Assembly (NCBI GenBank): GCA_006937955.1
Contig: SSNP01000148.1
Span: 291,296-355,295 of the forward strand
Direction of reading: 5' to 3'
DNA length: 64,000 nucleotides
Source: Pachypanchax playfairii
Taxonomy: Eukaryota > Chordata > Actinopteri > Cyprinodontiformes > Aplocheilidae
Position 1 is the stretch's first letter. Each line of letters starts with the position of its first letter. The position numbers were made by a program, and so were the translations under genes. The notes beneath the pieces are model-generated. The model ran no database searches. It saw only the letters and a program-made list of their open reading frames with translations, and was not told the origin of the DNA. Positions 11,068 to 22,310 of the stretch are shown piece after piece.

Positions 11068-12669
11068 CAGTGGGGTAAAAAAGTATTTAGTCAGCCACCA
11101 ATTGTGTAAGTTCTCCCACTTAAAAAGATCAGAGAGGCCTGTAATTTTCATCATAGGTATACCTCAACTATGAGAGACAAAATGAGGAAAAAAAATCCAG
11201 AAAATCACATTGTCTGATTTTTAAAGAATTTATTTGCAAATTATGGTGGAAAATAAGTATTTGGTCACCTACAAACAAGTAAGATTTCTGGCTTTCACAG
11301 ACCTGTAACTTCTTTAAGAGGCTCCTCGGTCCTCCACTCGTTACCTGTATTAATGGCACCTGTGTGAACTCGTTATCAGTATAAAAGACACCTGTCCACA
11401 ACCTCAAACAGTCACGCTCCAAACTCCACTATGGCCAAGACCAAAGAGCTGTCAAAGGACACCAGAAACAAAATTGTAGACCTTCACCAGGCTGGGAAGA
11501 CTGAATCTGCAATAGGTAAGCAGCTTGGTGTGAAGAAATCAACTGTGGGAGCAATTATTAGAAAATGGAAGACATACAAGACCACTGATAATCTCCCTCG
11601 ATCTGGGGCTCCACGCAAGATCTCACCCCGTGGGGTCAAAATGATCACAAGAACGGTGAGCAAAAATCCCAGAACCACACGGAGGGACCTAGTGAATGAC
11701 CTGCAGAGAGCTGGGACCAAAGTAACAAAGGCTACCATCAGTAACACACTACGCCGCCAGGGACTCAAATCCTGCAGTGCCAGACGTGTCCCCCTGCTGA
11801 AGCCAGGACACGTCCAGGCCCGTCTGCGGTTTGCTAGAGAGCATTTGGATGATCCAGAAGAGGATTGGGAGAACATCATATGGTCAGATGAAACCAAAAT
11901 AGAACTTTTTGGTAGAAACTCAACTTGTCGTGTTTGGAGGGGAAAGAATGCTGAGTTGGATCCAAAGAACACCATACCTACTGTAAAGCATGGGGGTGGA
12001 AACATCATGCTTTGGGGCTGTTTTTCTGCAAGGGGACCAGGACGACTGATCCGTGTAAAGGAAAGAATGAATGGGGCCATGTATCGTAAGATTTTGAGTG
12101 AAAACCTCCTTCCATCAGCAAGGGCATTGAAAATGAGACGTGGCTGGGTCTTTCAGCATGACAATGATCCCAAACACACCGCCCGGGCAACGAAGGAGTG
12201 GCTTCGTAAGAAGCATTTCAAGGTCCTGGAGTGGCCTAGCCAGTCTCCAGATCTCAACCCCATAGAAAATCTCTGGAGGGAGTTGAAAGTCCGTGTTGCC
12301 CAGCGTCAGCCCCAAAACATCACTGCTCTAGAGGAGATCTGCATGGAGGAATGGGCCAAAATACCAGCAACAGTGTGTGAAAACCTTGTGAAGACTTACA
12401 GAAAACGTTTGACCTCTGTCATTGCCAACAAAGGCTATATAACAAAGTATTGAGATTAACTTTTGTTATTGACCAAATACTTATTTTCCACCATAATTTG
12501 CAAATAAATTCTTTAAAAATCAGACAATGTGATTTTCTGGATTTTTTTTCCTCATTTTGTCTCTCATAGTTGAGGTATACCTATGATGAAAATTACAGGC
12601 CTCTCTGATCTTTTTAAGTGGGAGAACTTACACAATTGGTGGCTGACTAAATACTTTTTTGCCTCACTG
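11068..12669 (+). mobile_element. Intact Tc1-like transposon, copy 2
   Basis: Same family as copy 1, 1602 bp, with TA at 11066-11067 and 12670-12671. The left end reads CAGTGGGGTAAA and the right end complement reads CAGTGAGGCAAA, single-base variants of the family ends. Its transposase carries the majority residue at every site where the four copies differ, so it is closest to the family consensus in this window. Confidence 0.95.
11431..12453 (+). CDS. Tc1-like transposase, copy 2 (340 aa, consensus-like)
   Basis: Complete transposase with the paired-type DNA-binding half and the D153/D244/E279 triad, as in copy 1. It differs from copy 1 by R84, V315 and N333, all shared with copies 3 and 4. 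No private substitution separates it from the majority sequence. A TATAAAAG box precedes it at the same spacing as in copy 1. This makes it the copy most likely to encode an active enzyme, by inference only. Confidence 0.96.
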   Translation: MAKTKELSKDTRNKIVDLHQAGKTESAIGKQLGVKKSTVGAIIRKWKTYKTTDNLPRSGAPRKISPRGVKMITRTVSKNPRTTRRDLVNDLQRAGTKVTKATISNTLRRQGLKSCSARRVPLLKPGHVQARLRFAREHLDDPEEDWENIIWSDETKIELFGRNSTCRVWRGKNAELDPKNTIPTVKHGGGNIMLWGCFSARGPGRLIRVKERMNGAMYRKILSENLLPSARALKMRRGWVFQHDNDPKHTARATKEWLRKKHFKVLEWPSQSPDLNPIENLWRELKVRVAQRQPQNITALEEICMEEWAKIPATVCENLVKTYRKRLTSVIANKGYITKY

Positions 12670-12737
12670 TATAGACACGTTGAAAGTGTTGAATTTAACT
12701 CCAGTAGAGTTAAATCAACCCTGTAGAATTTGCTGTG

Positions 12738-14059
12738 CAGAGACCCCATAAATGACTTTAGCTAATACGGGATCTACGGCAGTTTGTATTCCAGTTGATT
12801 GATGTAGCACTTTATAAAACTTTAGATCCTCTGAATTATAAGCACTAGATATAAAGACCAAGTAATTTACAATATCTGGGTATTGAATCGAAGGCAGACA
12901 ATCAAGATTGTTGCTCCATTTTTTCCATATATCAGCTCCTTTCAGCAGTACTTTCTAAATACTCTATCACACTATCCACTTGCTTTTCTGGTACACTAGC
13001 AGCTTTCTTCATCCTGATTAAAAAAAAAAAAATTTTAGACTAACATATTCAAAACAGTGCATGAGAGATGAGTGATGAGATGGCCGACTTCTGGATTCTG
13101 ATGATGTCAATGAAAAGTCTCTATTTAATATGCTGAGAAATAAACTACACTTGTTAACGTGCTTAAAAATGTCCTGCAACAAGTTCACCATGACTCCAAA
13201 CAACAGCTTTTATCTGTTATATAGATCAGATATCTTCTCATTGCACTTGTTTTTCTCCTCTGTAGTTTTTTTTTATTAGACCTGCAAAACTATGAGTCAT
13301 GGCAGATTCTTGGCAGGATACGTTCAGCGGTCTTAGTGTAATCACACATTCACAGAAACACAAATGTTATTTGGTTAAAAAAAAAAAAAAAATTACGACA
13401 AGATAAAAAACTATCCCTAAAGAACTAGACCTTTGTCTTGAGCAAACTATATGACAAGAGTCCAGAGTGCTGCGTTATCATTACTGCTCACAAATGGCTC
13501 GATCTCTCAGTTTGAGTCCCATCAAGGACAGATCAGTATCTGGGGCAGGTGGTGCCAATTTGCTCCTGTTTTACCTTTAACCTGGAGCTCATATGAGGTG
13601 CGTTCAATGACCTCTCATAGTCTGGTCCTTGGATTTATACAAGTTAAGCTTGTAGACCAATTCACAACTGGAGTTTCTGGTTCTGCAGCTGGTTTCTCTT
13701 CGACTGACTGGACCTTTAAAATCAGTCTAAATCAATGACAGAAAGATACAAGTGTCACTGGGATTAAGGTTTTGCAGCATTTCATGAGAATCTAAGTGAA
13801 GGATTTTTATGTAACTGTGGTTAGCTTGATTTCTTGAAGATCAGGTATCACTCTCTGACCTTTGTTTCCAACTTGGGAGACTGGAGAATAGATGTGTCCC
13901 ATGGGGATGTTGTCAGAAGGAGGACTCCTGCATTCAAGAGTCCCTCAACAGTTGCTGAGATGCCATCAACATGTTCTGGTTCTAGTCTTTATTTCAGTCT
14001 CCAGACCTGCATCTGGCCAAGTTGGAGAATAACTGTTACTTGGTGAGAGGATACACTCT
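12738..14059. other. Intergenic, nothing recognised
   Basis: AT-rich sequence with A runs at 13020-13032 and 13377-13391. Open frames at 13451-13738 and 13834-14046 lack recognisable motifs and supporting splice sites, and are not called. Confidence 0.5.
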
Positions 14060-14365
14060 CAGAAATAGAGGTACGAGACAAGAACATTTTTGTACCTATA
14101 GGTAAATTGTTTTAAAATGTTCCCTCAAAAGTACAATATTGGACCCCTCTGAGGGTTCAAATTGGTATAAAGTACAAATTTGTACCATTTCAACTGCACC
14201 TGCAACCCTGGTCAAGGCTGGTTAATCTCAGTTTTATTAAGTTTAATCCATTATTTTCAATATTATGGGTCAGAATGTTGGTTTAAGACTTCAAAATGTG
14301 GCATAATTTTACTGTTTTAGTGGAACAACTTCATAAGGTACAAAAATGGACCTGGACTACAGGGT
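14060..14365. repeat. Degenerate MITE-like repeat (GTACAAATTTGTACC motifs)
   Basis: Palindromic GTACAAATTTGTACC-like stretches (about 14090, 14171-14185) and a GGTACAAAAATGGACC stretch near 14337 resemble the ends of common small fish DNA transposons. Boundaries are unclear. Confidence 0.4.
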
Positions 14366-15029
14366 ACACCCCCAGCGACAAGAAGGGTTCAAATTCTTGT
14401 CATGCATTAAATGTACATGATTTATTTCAAGTTTTAAAATCAACAACATCTTATCTGGATGTTCTGAGTAGCATCTGTCCGCAAAGATCTTTTCAACCAT
14501 AAAGCCCTAATTTTCCAGTTAAGTGGACTGTGTCAGCTTATGTTTGACCTAATGGAGTTTCACACACGAGAAAAACTTGTTCTAGTATTCCAGCACCTTG
14601 TTTTCTGCCTAATTCTTTTATGTTTTTTTTTATATTTATATCTTGGTCTTTAGTTTTGATTTTCATGTTATTGTTTATTTTTGTCTTCTTTTACTCTTGT
14701 ATTTACTTTTAGCATAGCCTCGCTTGTCATGTCTCATTATGTTTCCTTTAATTCTCTGGTGTCCATCGTCATGTCTCATATCTTCCACCTGTGATTGTTA
14801 ATTAACCCTCATGTCTGTCTGCTGCCTGCATTTTGGATCCTACACCACAGCCACGCCCTAATGTTTCCAGAGTTCATAACAATAATGGCTGTTTAATAGT
14901 ATAATTTTTCAACAAAAACATACAATTCTTGTTTTTGAAACACAAATGCTTCATAAGTTTTTATCATCAAAAATAATCATCATTAAAATTCTCTAAGAAC
15001 ATTGCAGTAATAGGAAAAACGAAACATAT

Positions 15030-15365
15030 TTTAAACTGCAACTCCTTGTTGGCTTTATATTCATCTTTAGTCTTACCATATTTATATTATTGTCTGGAAA
15101 TATGGGGAAACACTTATAAAACAACCCTCAAACCTCTTTGTACATTACAGAAAAAAGCAATAAGAATCATTTACAACCTAGAATTCAGAGAACACACTAA
15201 TCCATAGTTTACAAGGGCAAAGGTTTTAAAGTTAATGGATCTAGTAAAGTTTAAAACAGCTCAAATAATGTACAAGTTGAGGAAGAATTTGCTTCCAGGG
15301 AACATTCAAAGCATATTTAGAGACATAGAGGGTGGTTATAGTCTCAGGGATGAGTTGAATTTTAA
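15030..15365 (+). pseudogene. LINE reverse-transcriptase C-terminal fragment
   Basis: Conceptual translation of the plus strand gives LPYLYYCLEIWGNTYKTT, then LQKKAIRII, REHTNP and FKTAQIMYKLRKNLLPGNIQ. That order is typical of the region after the polymerase domain of fish non-LTR retrotransposons. Stops interrupt the frame (before FTRAKVLKLMDL), so it is a dead fragment. The rest of the element is missing. Confidence 0.7.
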
Positions 15366-15415
15366 AAAAAAAAATAATAATAATAATAGTAACAACATCT
15401 CAACAAATGAGTTTT

Positions 15416-15690
15416 GTTCTAGCTGTGGACAGGAAGATCTCCTGTAGCGGTCTGTGCTGCAGCAGATCTGAAGAGGCCTTTGACTGAAGACACTCTGTTG
15501 TTGAGTTACTGTGTTCTGAAGAGGATGATGAGGGTTTTCCATCATGTTCTTCATCCTCCTTTGGACAATCAACTCAAGAGACTCCAGTTCAGAACCAGAA
15601 CAGAACCAGCCCTCCTTATCAATCTGTTCCACCTCTTCATTGAATCTGTGGCAAAGGAACTCAGAAACACACACAGTCCTAAGCACAGTG
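15416..15690 (-). pseudogene. LINE ORF2 C-terminal remnant, opposite strand
   Basis: The minus strand reads LIVQRRMKNMMENPHHPLQN, then SFSQRPLQICCSTDRYRRS in variant form. This follows the C-terminal R-NKI-HPL and R-LLQL-C-T-RYRRS pattern common in fish non-LTR retrotransposons of the Rex type (from memory). Only this tail is present. Confidence 0.5.
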
Positions 15691-15699
15691 GAATGATCC

Positions 15700-17385
15700 C
15701 CTCTCATTCCACACATGCAAGGTTCCCTTTGTTGTCATGCTCTGGTGCATATCTCTCCTGCTCACCTGTTTCTGTTTAGATCAGCTGTGGTGAAACATTC
15801 CAAATCAGAATTACAACGAGCCCAAAAGCCAAGACCGAAGGAGCTGCAGTTTTTACCTCTGTTAGTCAGTCTGTGTCACTCATTTTTACAATAAATTGTC
15901 CTTGTCCATTTGACTGTTCCTTTCCACTTACTTAATTCTGAGTTTGGCTCACTTATCCTCTGAGTCATCGCAGACGGTTGAAATGCAGATTGATTTTCAA
16001 TTAGATCTTTTTAAAAATCTGTGCACACACTGTGAAACTACTTACTGTGTCTTCTGGATTGACTCTGATTTGAAGAGTCTCCTTGTTATTTATTTATTTA
16101 TTTAGATCGTGACAGATTTTTTTTTATGAATGAAACTTATTCTGAACTGGTCCTCGGGCATAACCTGCCGGACAAGATGCTTTAACCAGTTACTATCAGT
16201 GATGAAGGCACGGTCAATGATTTTAGCTTCAACAGCAAACCAGCAAATGAGATTATTGTGCACAACAACCAAAAGATCATCTTATTTTAAGCATTTGGTG
16301 AATAAATGTTAAATGCTTAGAAAAACAAAAATCTGGGCATAAGCACAAGACTGCATTTTTCCAAACCATTTGGATGGATGCAGTAAGACCTTCAGTAGCT
16401 TAGTTCTATAAAATATGGGCTCTTACCAGCTGAAGAGACAGAAACCATAAGAATTTACTTTCTTGTAAAAAGACGACCCACTCTAAATTATAATCAGAGC
16501 ATTAAAGTACACATTGATTTGCTAATTTTAGCTTGAAATAAACATGAATACATAATCAAACCAAAAAAAATATTTTAATCAAAACTTAAACCTCACTGGC
16601 CTGTGACTGCTGGTGGAGGCATGGACACAGAACAGCTGGAAAATACCAACATTTTCAGTTGGAATCACCTATGACACCTATAAGCATCTGTCAAAACTTC
16701 AACAATCTGCAACATTTTTACAGCAAATTTTCATATCACAATTCAGTTAAAACGTGTCTTAAGGGATTTGCTCACAATTTATCCTCATTATATTTGCAAG
16801 TTTATCGAGATCAGAATGTCAAATTCTTTTTACATCACAATTTAGTTTCATAAATCGTCAAACTCTCCTAAATGTTCTTGCTCTTTCTGACTTGATATAT
16901 GAAGAACAGCTCAAGACGAGTGTCAGACTCCCTGTGTCTTCTGTGTCTAACCCTGTGATGCAGGTTAGGAATTCAGCATCAGTTGCCATGGAGATCCAAA
17001 ACAGAACAGTTTCAACATGCATACGTCACTAAAACCCTCTTGTTGTTGTTAAAAAACTGTCCTTCCAGTCAGACTAACACTTGTTTAGATGAATTTAGAT
17101 GTAATTATTGTGTTAAACATTCCTCCATCAGCCCTATCCTTACCTCATGTAGTTGAGTGTGCATTCATCAGCATCCAGTAGCTGACACCGCTGGGGCAGA
17201 CAGTAGCACTGACATACTGATCCTGGGCTGTGAAGAACTCCAAAAGCTGACCTTGTGTCTTCACCAGGAACTTCCATCCTAGCACACCTCATGTAAAATA
17301 TATGCCATTTATTTACACTTTAAAGCACTCATTCATTGATTTATAAATTATTTACATGTGTTTTTATATCATGATGGAAATACAT
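15700..17385. other. Intergenic, no firm gene; open patch at 17150-17290
   Basis: Mostly AT-rich and non-coding. On the minus strand about 17285-17150 at least two frames stay open; one starts MEVPGEDTRSAFG and runs to CQCYCLPQRCQLL and DADECTLNYMR before AG|GTAAGG, a consensus donor. I cannot match it to a known family, so it is left as an unproven candidate exon. Confidence 0.35.
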
Positions 17386-17389
17386 TTAA

Positions 17390-18002
17390 AGCTGCTATTC
17401 TTAATTAGCATAACAAATTAGCTTAACATATTTTTTTCATGCCCATTAAAAACGTTTTAACACAACATGGAGAAAAATATGTTGTGGAGATTAAAAAAAA
17501 CAAACATAAAAAATAATTAAGTGGTTCTCCCGTATTTGTCTAAAAACATCAACCAGTCAAATGGTTCGGCCCAAAAGGAATGATTGGACAGTCTCTCCAG
17601 TCATACGGACTTCTGCAGTTATTTGGCTTCTGTGCTCCTAAAAAACTGAGACATATTACTGCAGAACACCACTGCTGGGAGTGTTCGCCGCTCTACCATG
17701 TCACAGCAGGAGAAACAGCCGCCGGCTGGTTCCACGTCAGGTTCAGGACAAAGTAACAATTAATGTCAGTTGTTTGTTGTTATATTGTTTTCACTTACCG
17801 GTGATTCCGCCATGTTACGGTACTTGAATGAACTGCAGACCAGTGTCTTGCACTCTGTCGTTTTCTGGGGCTACACATGTTTCCAAACCTGGGGGGGCGT
17901 GGCTTAGGAATTCTACCTGACGGGAGGGGCTGAGAGTTCTGTGACTTTGTTTACATTTGTTGACATTCTAAGCTAGGCAATTTGAAATCAGGGATATCAC
18001 CT
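17390..18002. mobile_element. piggyBac-type MITE (TTAA duplication)
   Basis: A 613-bp segment with imperfect inverted ends (AGCTGCTATTC left; right-end complement AGGTGATATCC) and TTAA at 17386-17389 and 18003-18006. It has no coding capacity. The ends match less well than in the other TTAA MITEs. Confidence 0.55.
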
Positions 18003-18006
18003 TTAA

Positions 18007-20880
18007 TCTCAATAGCATATACATTTTTTACTTAAAATAAAATTTAGGTTTGCAAAGTTAGATTTTATTCTAGAGTCACACAGTTTTCAGTTTGCACTGT
18101 AAAAATATCAACAAATACTAAGCTATATCACTGGAAACATGCATCTACAAAGTACATGCCATCTGTTTCCACAATATTCTGGAACTGGAAAGGCAATCTG
18201 ACATCTTAATGCTTACCATGAGAGTCATAGATTTGCATCCCTTGTCCAAAAATGTATTTCTGGTGCAGCAATTGTCCAAACTTTTCTACCTGAGTTCCTC
18301 TGAGACTGTTCAAACACACTCATCAAGTCATCAGAGAGACAGAATGAGATGAGCTGGATCAGTGGTCATTGTCTTGGCTTGGACGATCAGGGAGACATTC
18401 GACACAGACACAACATTGTCAACATGCAATTTCATCACAACTTCAACAATAAATCATCTAACCTGTATTTCGCAAAAATCTTCCAGCAACAAGCCCTGGC
18501 AAGGGCCCATTGAGTCCAGCTCCAAACCAAAGCCATTGTTGGGGTATAGGCTTTGATGGAAGGAGGTGGGAGAACTTTTTACTGTAGCACTGGAGTGAAG
18601 TCCTCTGAGAGGAAGGAGGAGAAAAAAAATATAAAACACTTAAAAGAAGAAAGCAACCCAGGAAGGGAGCTCTTACGATCAGAGGAAAGCAGGTAATTCA
18701 TCCCTGATCTGACCTATGACTGCTCAGATTCAGACAGGACCCTCTATCACTGGGGCCTGTCAGTAGGGGCTGCACATGCTTTACCACTGTGACTAATGCA
18801 GAAAGGCCAAAAACCTGCTCACAATGGCAAATACATCCAGGAAAAGCTTGGATTTCTCCTGTGGCCTTCTGTTTTAGAAGCATGGAGACACAGCGGTGCA
18901 GGGGTCTTGAGTATCTCATGTCGGTGAAGTCGAGGTCCTGAACTCTTTCATCACTTTTAATATCTATTGACCAAGAAGTGATTGCAAAAACACAAACATC
19001 TCAGCTGTGGTTGTTTTGTATACATGTGCAGATACTTCCTCAGTGAAGCTAACATATCCGGTACCCCTGCTCTCAGAAATCCTCCTCCTGGAAGGTCAAA
19101 GCTCCAGCTAGTGCGTGTTCTTACTGCCCCCAAGTGTTTATAGTAAAGCATTGCAACAGATATCATATAAAACTTGCAGCAACAAGTTAAAGTCAGGCCC
19201 AACATTTCACCTTCTGACCTGCTTAACAACTGTGGCAAAGATTTGCAGGCCCAGATGTTGCTGGATAAACTATAGAACCAGAGCTAAAATGCTAAATGAA
19301 AAATAATAATAAACACAAACAGTTTCAACTTGTCTTATACAACTTATATCTGTGTATGACTATTACTCTTACCTTTTAATTAAATTATAAGGAAAACGAA
19401 CAATTGGGAACATTTGTTTCAGTTTTATTTGACTTCTACAGATCCTCTGAAGGGTTTGTAACCCACAGTGGGGGGTTCTTACCCTGGCATCAAAAACCAA
19501 TGGTCTAAAGAGTCAGTTTAAACATGTTCAGCACCAATAGCTCATCCTTACTGTAATCTGATGGATTTTTCCTGTTTGAGTCACAAAAAGTTTAGTGATG
19601 ATAACAACGTCCTTTCTTTCAATACCGACTCGTTCCTGTTCAAGGTCGCGGAGAGCTGGTGTCTGTCTCCAGAGGTCATTGGGTGAGAGGCGGGGTCACA
19701 CCTGGACAGGTCATGAGTGTATCACAAAGCCACATAGTGACCGTTCACACACACATCTACTCACATCAGAACCAATGATAGACGTTGTGTCTCTTAGAGA
19801 GAAAATGGACAACAGTTCAGATACTGTACATTCCACTCAGTCATACATGAGGATCTACAGTATTTCTTATCATTTAATTCTAACTACTTAACTTCTAATT
19901 ACTTGAGCAGGAGTAAATGAACTCATAGACAAAGGTTGTGTCAGTAGTTTAATCCATTTTGTGTTGGGGTGTAGCTGAGCACCAACCTGCTCCAAGGACA
20001 ATTAGGAGAAAAGAAAATGCATCATTACATACATATTGTCAACTTTTAATAGGCTGCTTTCTCAACCATTTGTGACAACAACCATGTCTGTGGTGGTTGG
20101 AGACAACATGAATGATGGGACACAAATTAAGGTCATACATATTTATTTATTAATTTTAACAAACGAATCCTCCAGATGATTTAATAGTTGGACGATCCAG
20201 TCCCCCTACTATGGGCCCGGGACAGTTGACCCTATGGGGACGCCACATTTCATGCAGAAGAGTTGACAGATGTTGCTTGATAGACATGCAGTGAATGATA
20301 CTCAGTTGTTATGGTTTAGTCTCTCATCACAGGGTGAAATGCTGGTGTTCATCTTTAACTGCTTGAGTTTACAATATGACACATGCAACTTGTTCCAAAA
20401 CACTTCAGCTAGCTAAGAGCGCTACCTAGAAGGAAACATGCTGTAGAAAATCTGCATGAACATTATGAAAGTTCTCTGTTGTAGATAAACTCTGTGACAA
20501 TATTAGCTAATTACTTAGAGGTTAAGTTTATGGGATGGTTTTGGTGATCATTGTTTTGTCTCCATCAATGGTTGTTAACAGAAATCCAGTAAGTGAACCA
20601 GTTTGACCCCCTTCTTTACCTGGAACTTGGTTTTTAACAATTTTTTTATATCTTTAACCCATTCTGCTCGTGTTGAGTGAATGTAACTCAAGTGCACTGG
20701 ACGATATTTATTTTGCAATTTTTTAAAAGATATTTACGTTTCTGTAGCCTAAAATGACTAATATACAAAAAAATCCCACCATATTAGTCCATATGGACCA
20801 AAAATATCCCAGTCACCATTCACCCTTTACAAGTGACTAATAAAAATAAAATGAAATAAACACACGTGATCCATTCAACT
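18007..20880. other. Intergenic, repeat fragments only
   Basis: No exon recognised. A dispersed repeat fragment lies at 19640-19770 (GAGAGGCGGGGTCACACCTG and following), of the same family as 21225-21295 and 53985-54275. The rest is unassigned. Confidence 0.45.
19640..19770. repeat. Dispersed repeat fragment (GGTGAGAGGCGGGGTCAC family)
   Basis: It shares the order GGTCATTGGGTGAGAGGCGGGGTCACACCTGGACAGGTC in variant form with 21225-21295 and 53985-54275, including the following run of CCACATAGTGAC...CACACA. This block is very common in fish genomes (from memory, linked to a retroelement tail). Confidence 0.6.
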
Positions 20881-20886
20881 TGATCC

Positions 20887-21573
20887 TTTTATTTATTTAC
20901 AGAGGCAAACCACAGTCTTTCTGTACCACAGGCATCAAAATATCACCTTAGAAATTACATAAAAAATGAGATGCAGGTATCAACCATTAAGCACCTCTGA
21001 AGGAGACGTCACAATTTCTACATCCATCAGAACTTTATCGTAACATTCAAGTTTTCGGTTATAAAAACATTGTGCCTGGAATTGAAAACTACAACACTGA
21101 CACTGATGGAGTCTTATGGCATTTCATGGGGAATTTAAATGTTCTGAATGGAGAATAAAAGGAGTGCATGTGTTCTAAGAACATCAGTCCTTCAGTCTTT
21201 ACCCACTTGATCCTGTTCAGGGTTGCCTGGTGCCTTCGACGGTCACTGGACGAGAGGCGAGGCCACATCCTGAATAGATCGCCAGTCCATAGATCATTTA
21301 GTTTAAAATAAATATTTAAAAGGCAACATTTTGTTGGCCTTTGTGTTCTTCATTGTAGAGAATGTATCAGTGTGTATCCTACAGTTTTAGGAGGGATTAC
21401 TGGGTTTAACAGATTCCTGTTCTGATGGAACCCGTCATGTAGTAACAGTGTTTTAAAGAAAAACAAGTGCAGTTTAGGTCGAAGCTAAAATGAAAACGTA
21501 CTTGTTGCCAAAACTCGTCATAAATAATCGATGGAGTTTTATGACATCTAAGACTCTTTTCTGTTGACAGACA
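20887..21573 (-). other. fundc1: Probable fundc1 3' untranslated region
   Basis: On the minus strand the first strong overlapping AATAAA-type signals after the stop occur at about 20902-20887 (TTTATTTATTT on the plus strand). This suggests a 3' UTR of roughly 690 nt containing a dispersed repeat fragment. It is inferred from the signal alone. Confidence 0.35.
21225..21300. repeat. Dispersed repeat fragment, same family
   Basis: It contains GGTCACTGGACGAGAGGCGAGGCCACATCCTGAATAGATCGCC in variant order, matching 19640-19770. It lies downstream of the fundc1 stop and may be part of its 3' untranslated region. Confidence 0.55.
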
Positions 21574-21651
21574 CTAAGATGCCAGTCCAAGCAGGAATCC
21601 TCCGATGAAGCCACTCGTAACCACGACGTTCTTTTTCACAAACTCTTTGGA
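21574..21651 (-). CDS. fundc1: fundc1 exon 5 (C-terminus and stop)
   Basis: Acceptor TTCCAG. It encodes residues 127-151, including VKKNVVVTSGF and GGFLLGLAS, then TAG. The final hydrophobic segment is typical of the FUN14 family end. Confidence 0.95.
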   Translation of the reverse strand, partial: SKEFVKKNVVVTSGFIGGFLLGLAS

Positions 21652-22270
21652 CTGGAAAAGAAAAAAACAACTTGTTTTAATCACAAGCCATTTGAGTTTG
21701 TTCGTTGATTAACAAATATTTTCTATTTTCTTGATAGCTGATTCAGATTCAGTCGTTAATTGAAGCATGAAATTAAAAAAAAGAATGGAACCTTTTCAAC
21801 AAATGTGTTCAGCTCTGGAGCAGCTTGATTAGTTCCTTTCTGCAGCTGCTTCTTAGCTTTATCGACGTCCTTCTCCACCCTCTTCCAGTCCACTTTAACA
21901 TAACCGCTGTTGTTAGCTATCTGGAGAAAGAGTTGAGTAGGATGAGAAGCAGGTGGCAGGTGGAATGATTCAGGAAAAGCGGTGCAAAAATACCTGCAGC
22001 AGAAGAAGACCACCACCTACAGCGGTCGCAGCGACCTTTCCCACCTTCTGGAAGAGATAACCTGCACACCTAATATGAATCACAAACAGTGAGGAGGCTT
22101 AAATGTTAATGTTCTTACATTTGATACATGTTTAAAATGCCGCAGCTGCTTCGAAACACAAGGGAAAGAAGCTCGTCACTCCTGTTTCCAGATGTGTGCA
22201 CGACTTTAGAGACAAATGTGGAGATGAGTTTTAGCTTCTGCAGCTTCAGATGAATTTCAGCTGAAAGTCT

Positions 22271-22310
<40 letters not shown>

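Larger units (their letters stand above)
10579..12737. mobile_element. MITE interrupted by Tc1 copy 2
   Basis: The ends are inverted repeats: CACAGCAAATTC at 10579-10590 and GAATTTGCTGTG ending at 12737. Inside, motifs such as GTGTTAATTTAACAC and AGAGTTAAAT recur at both sides. The intact Tc1-like element at 11068-12669 sits inside it, close to its right end. Without the Tc1 it is about 555 bp and non-coding. Its superfamily is not clear from the flanks. Confidence 0.6.
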
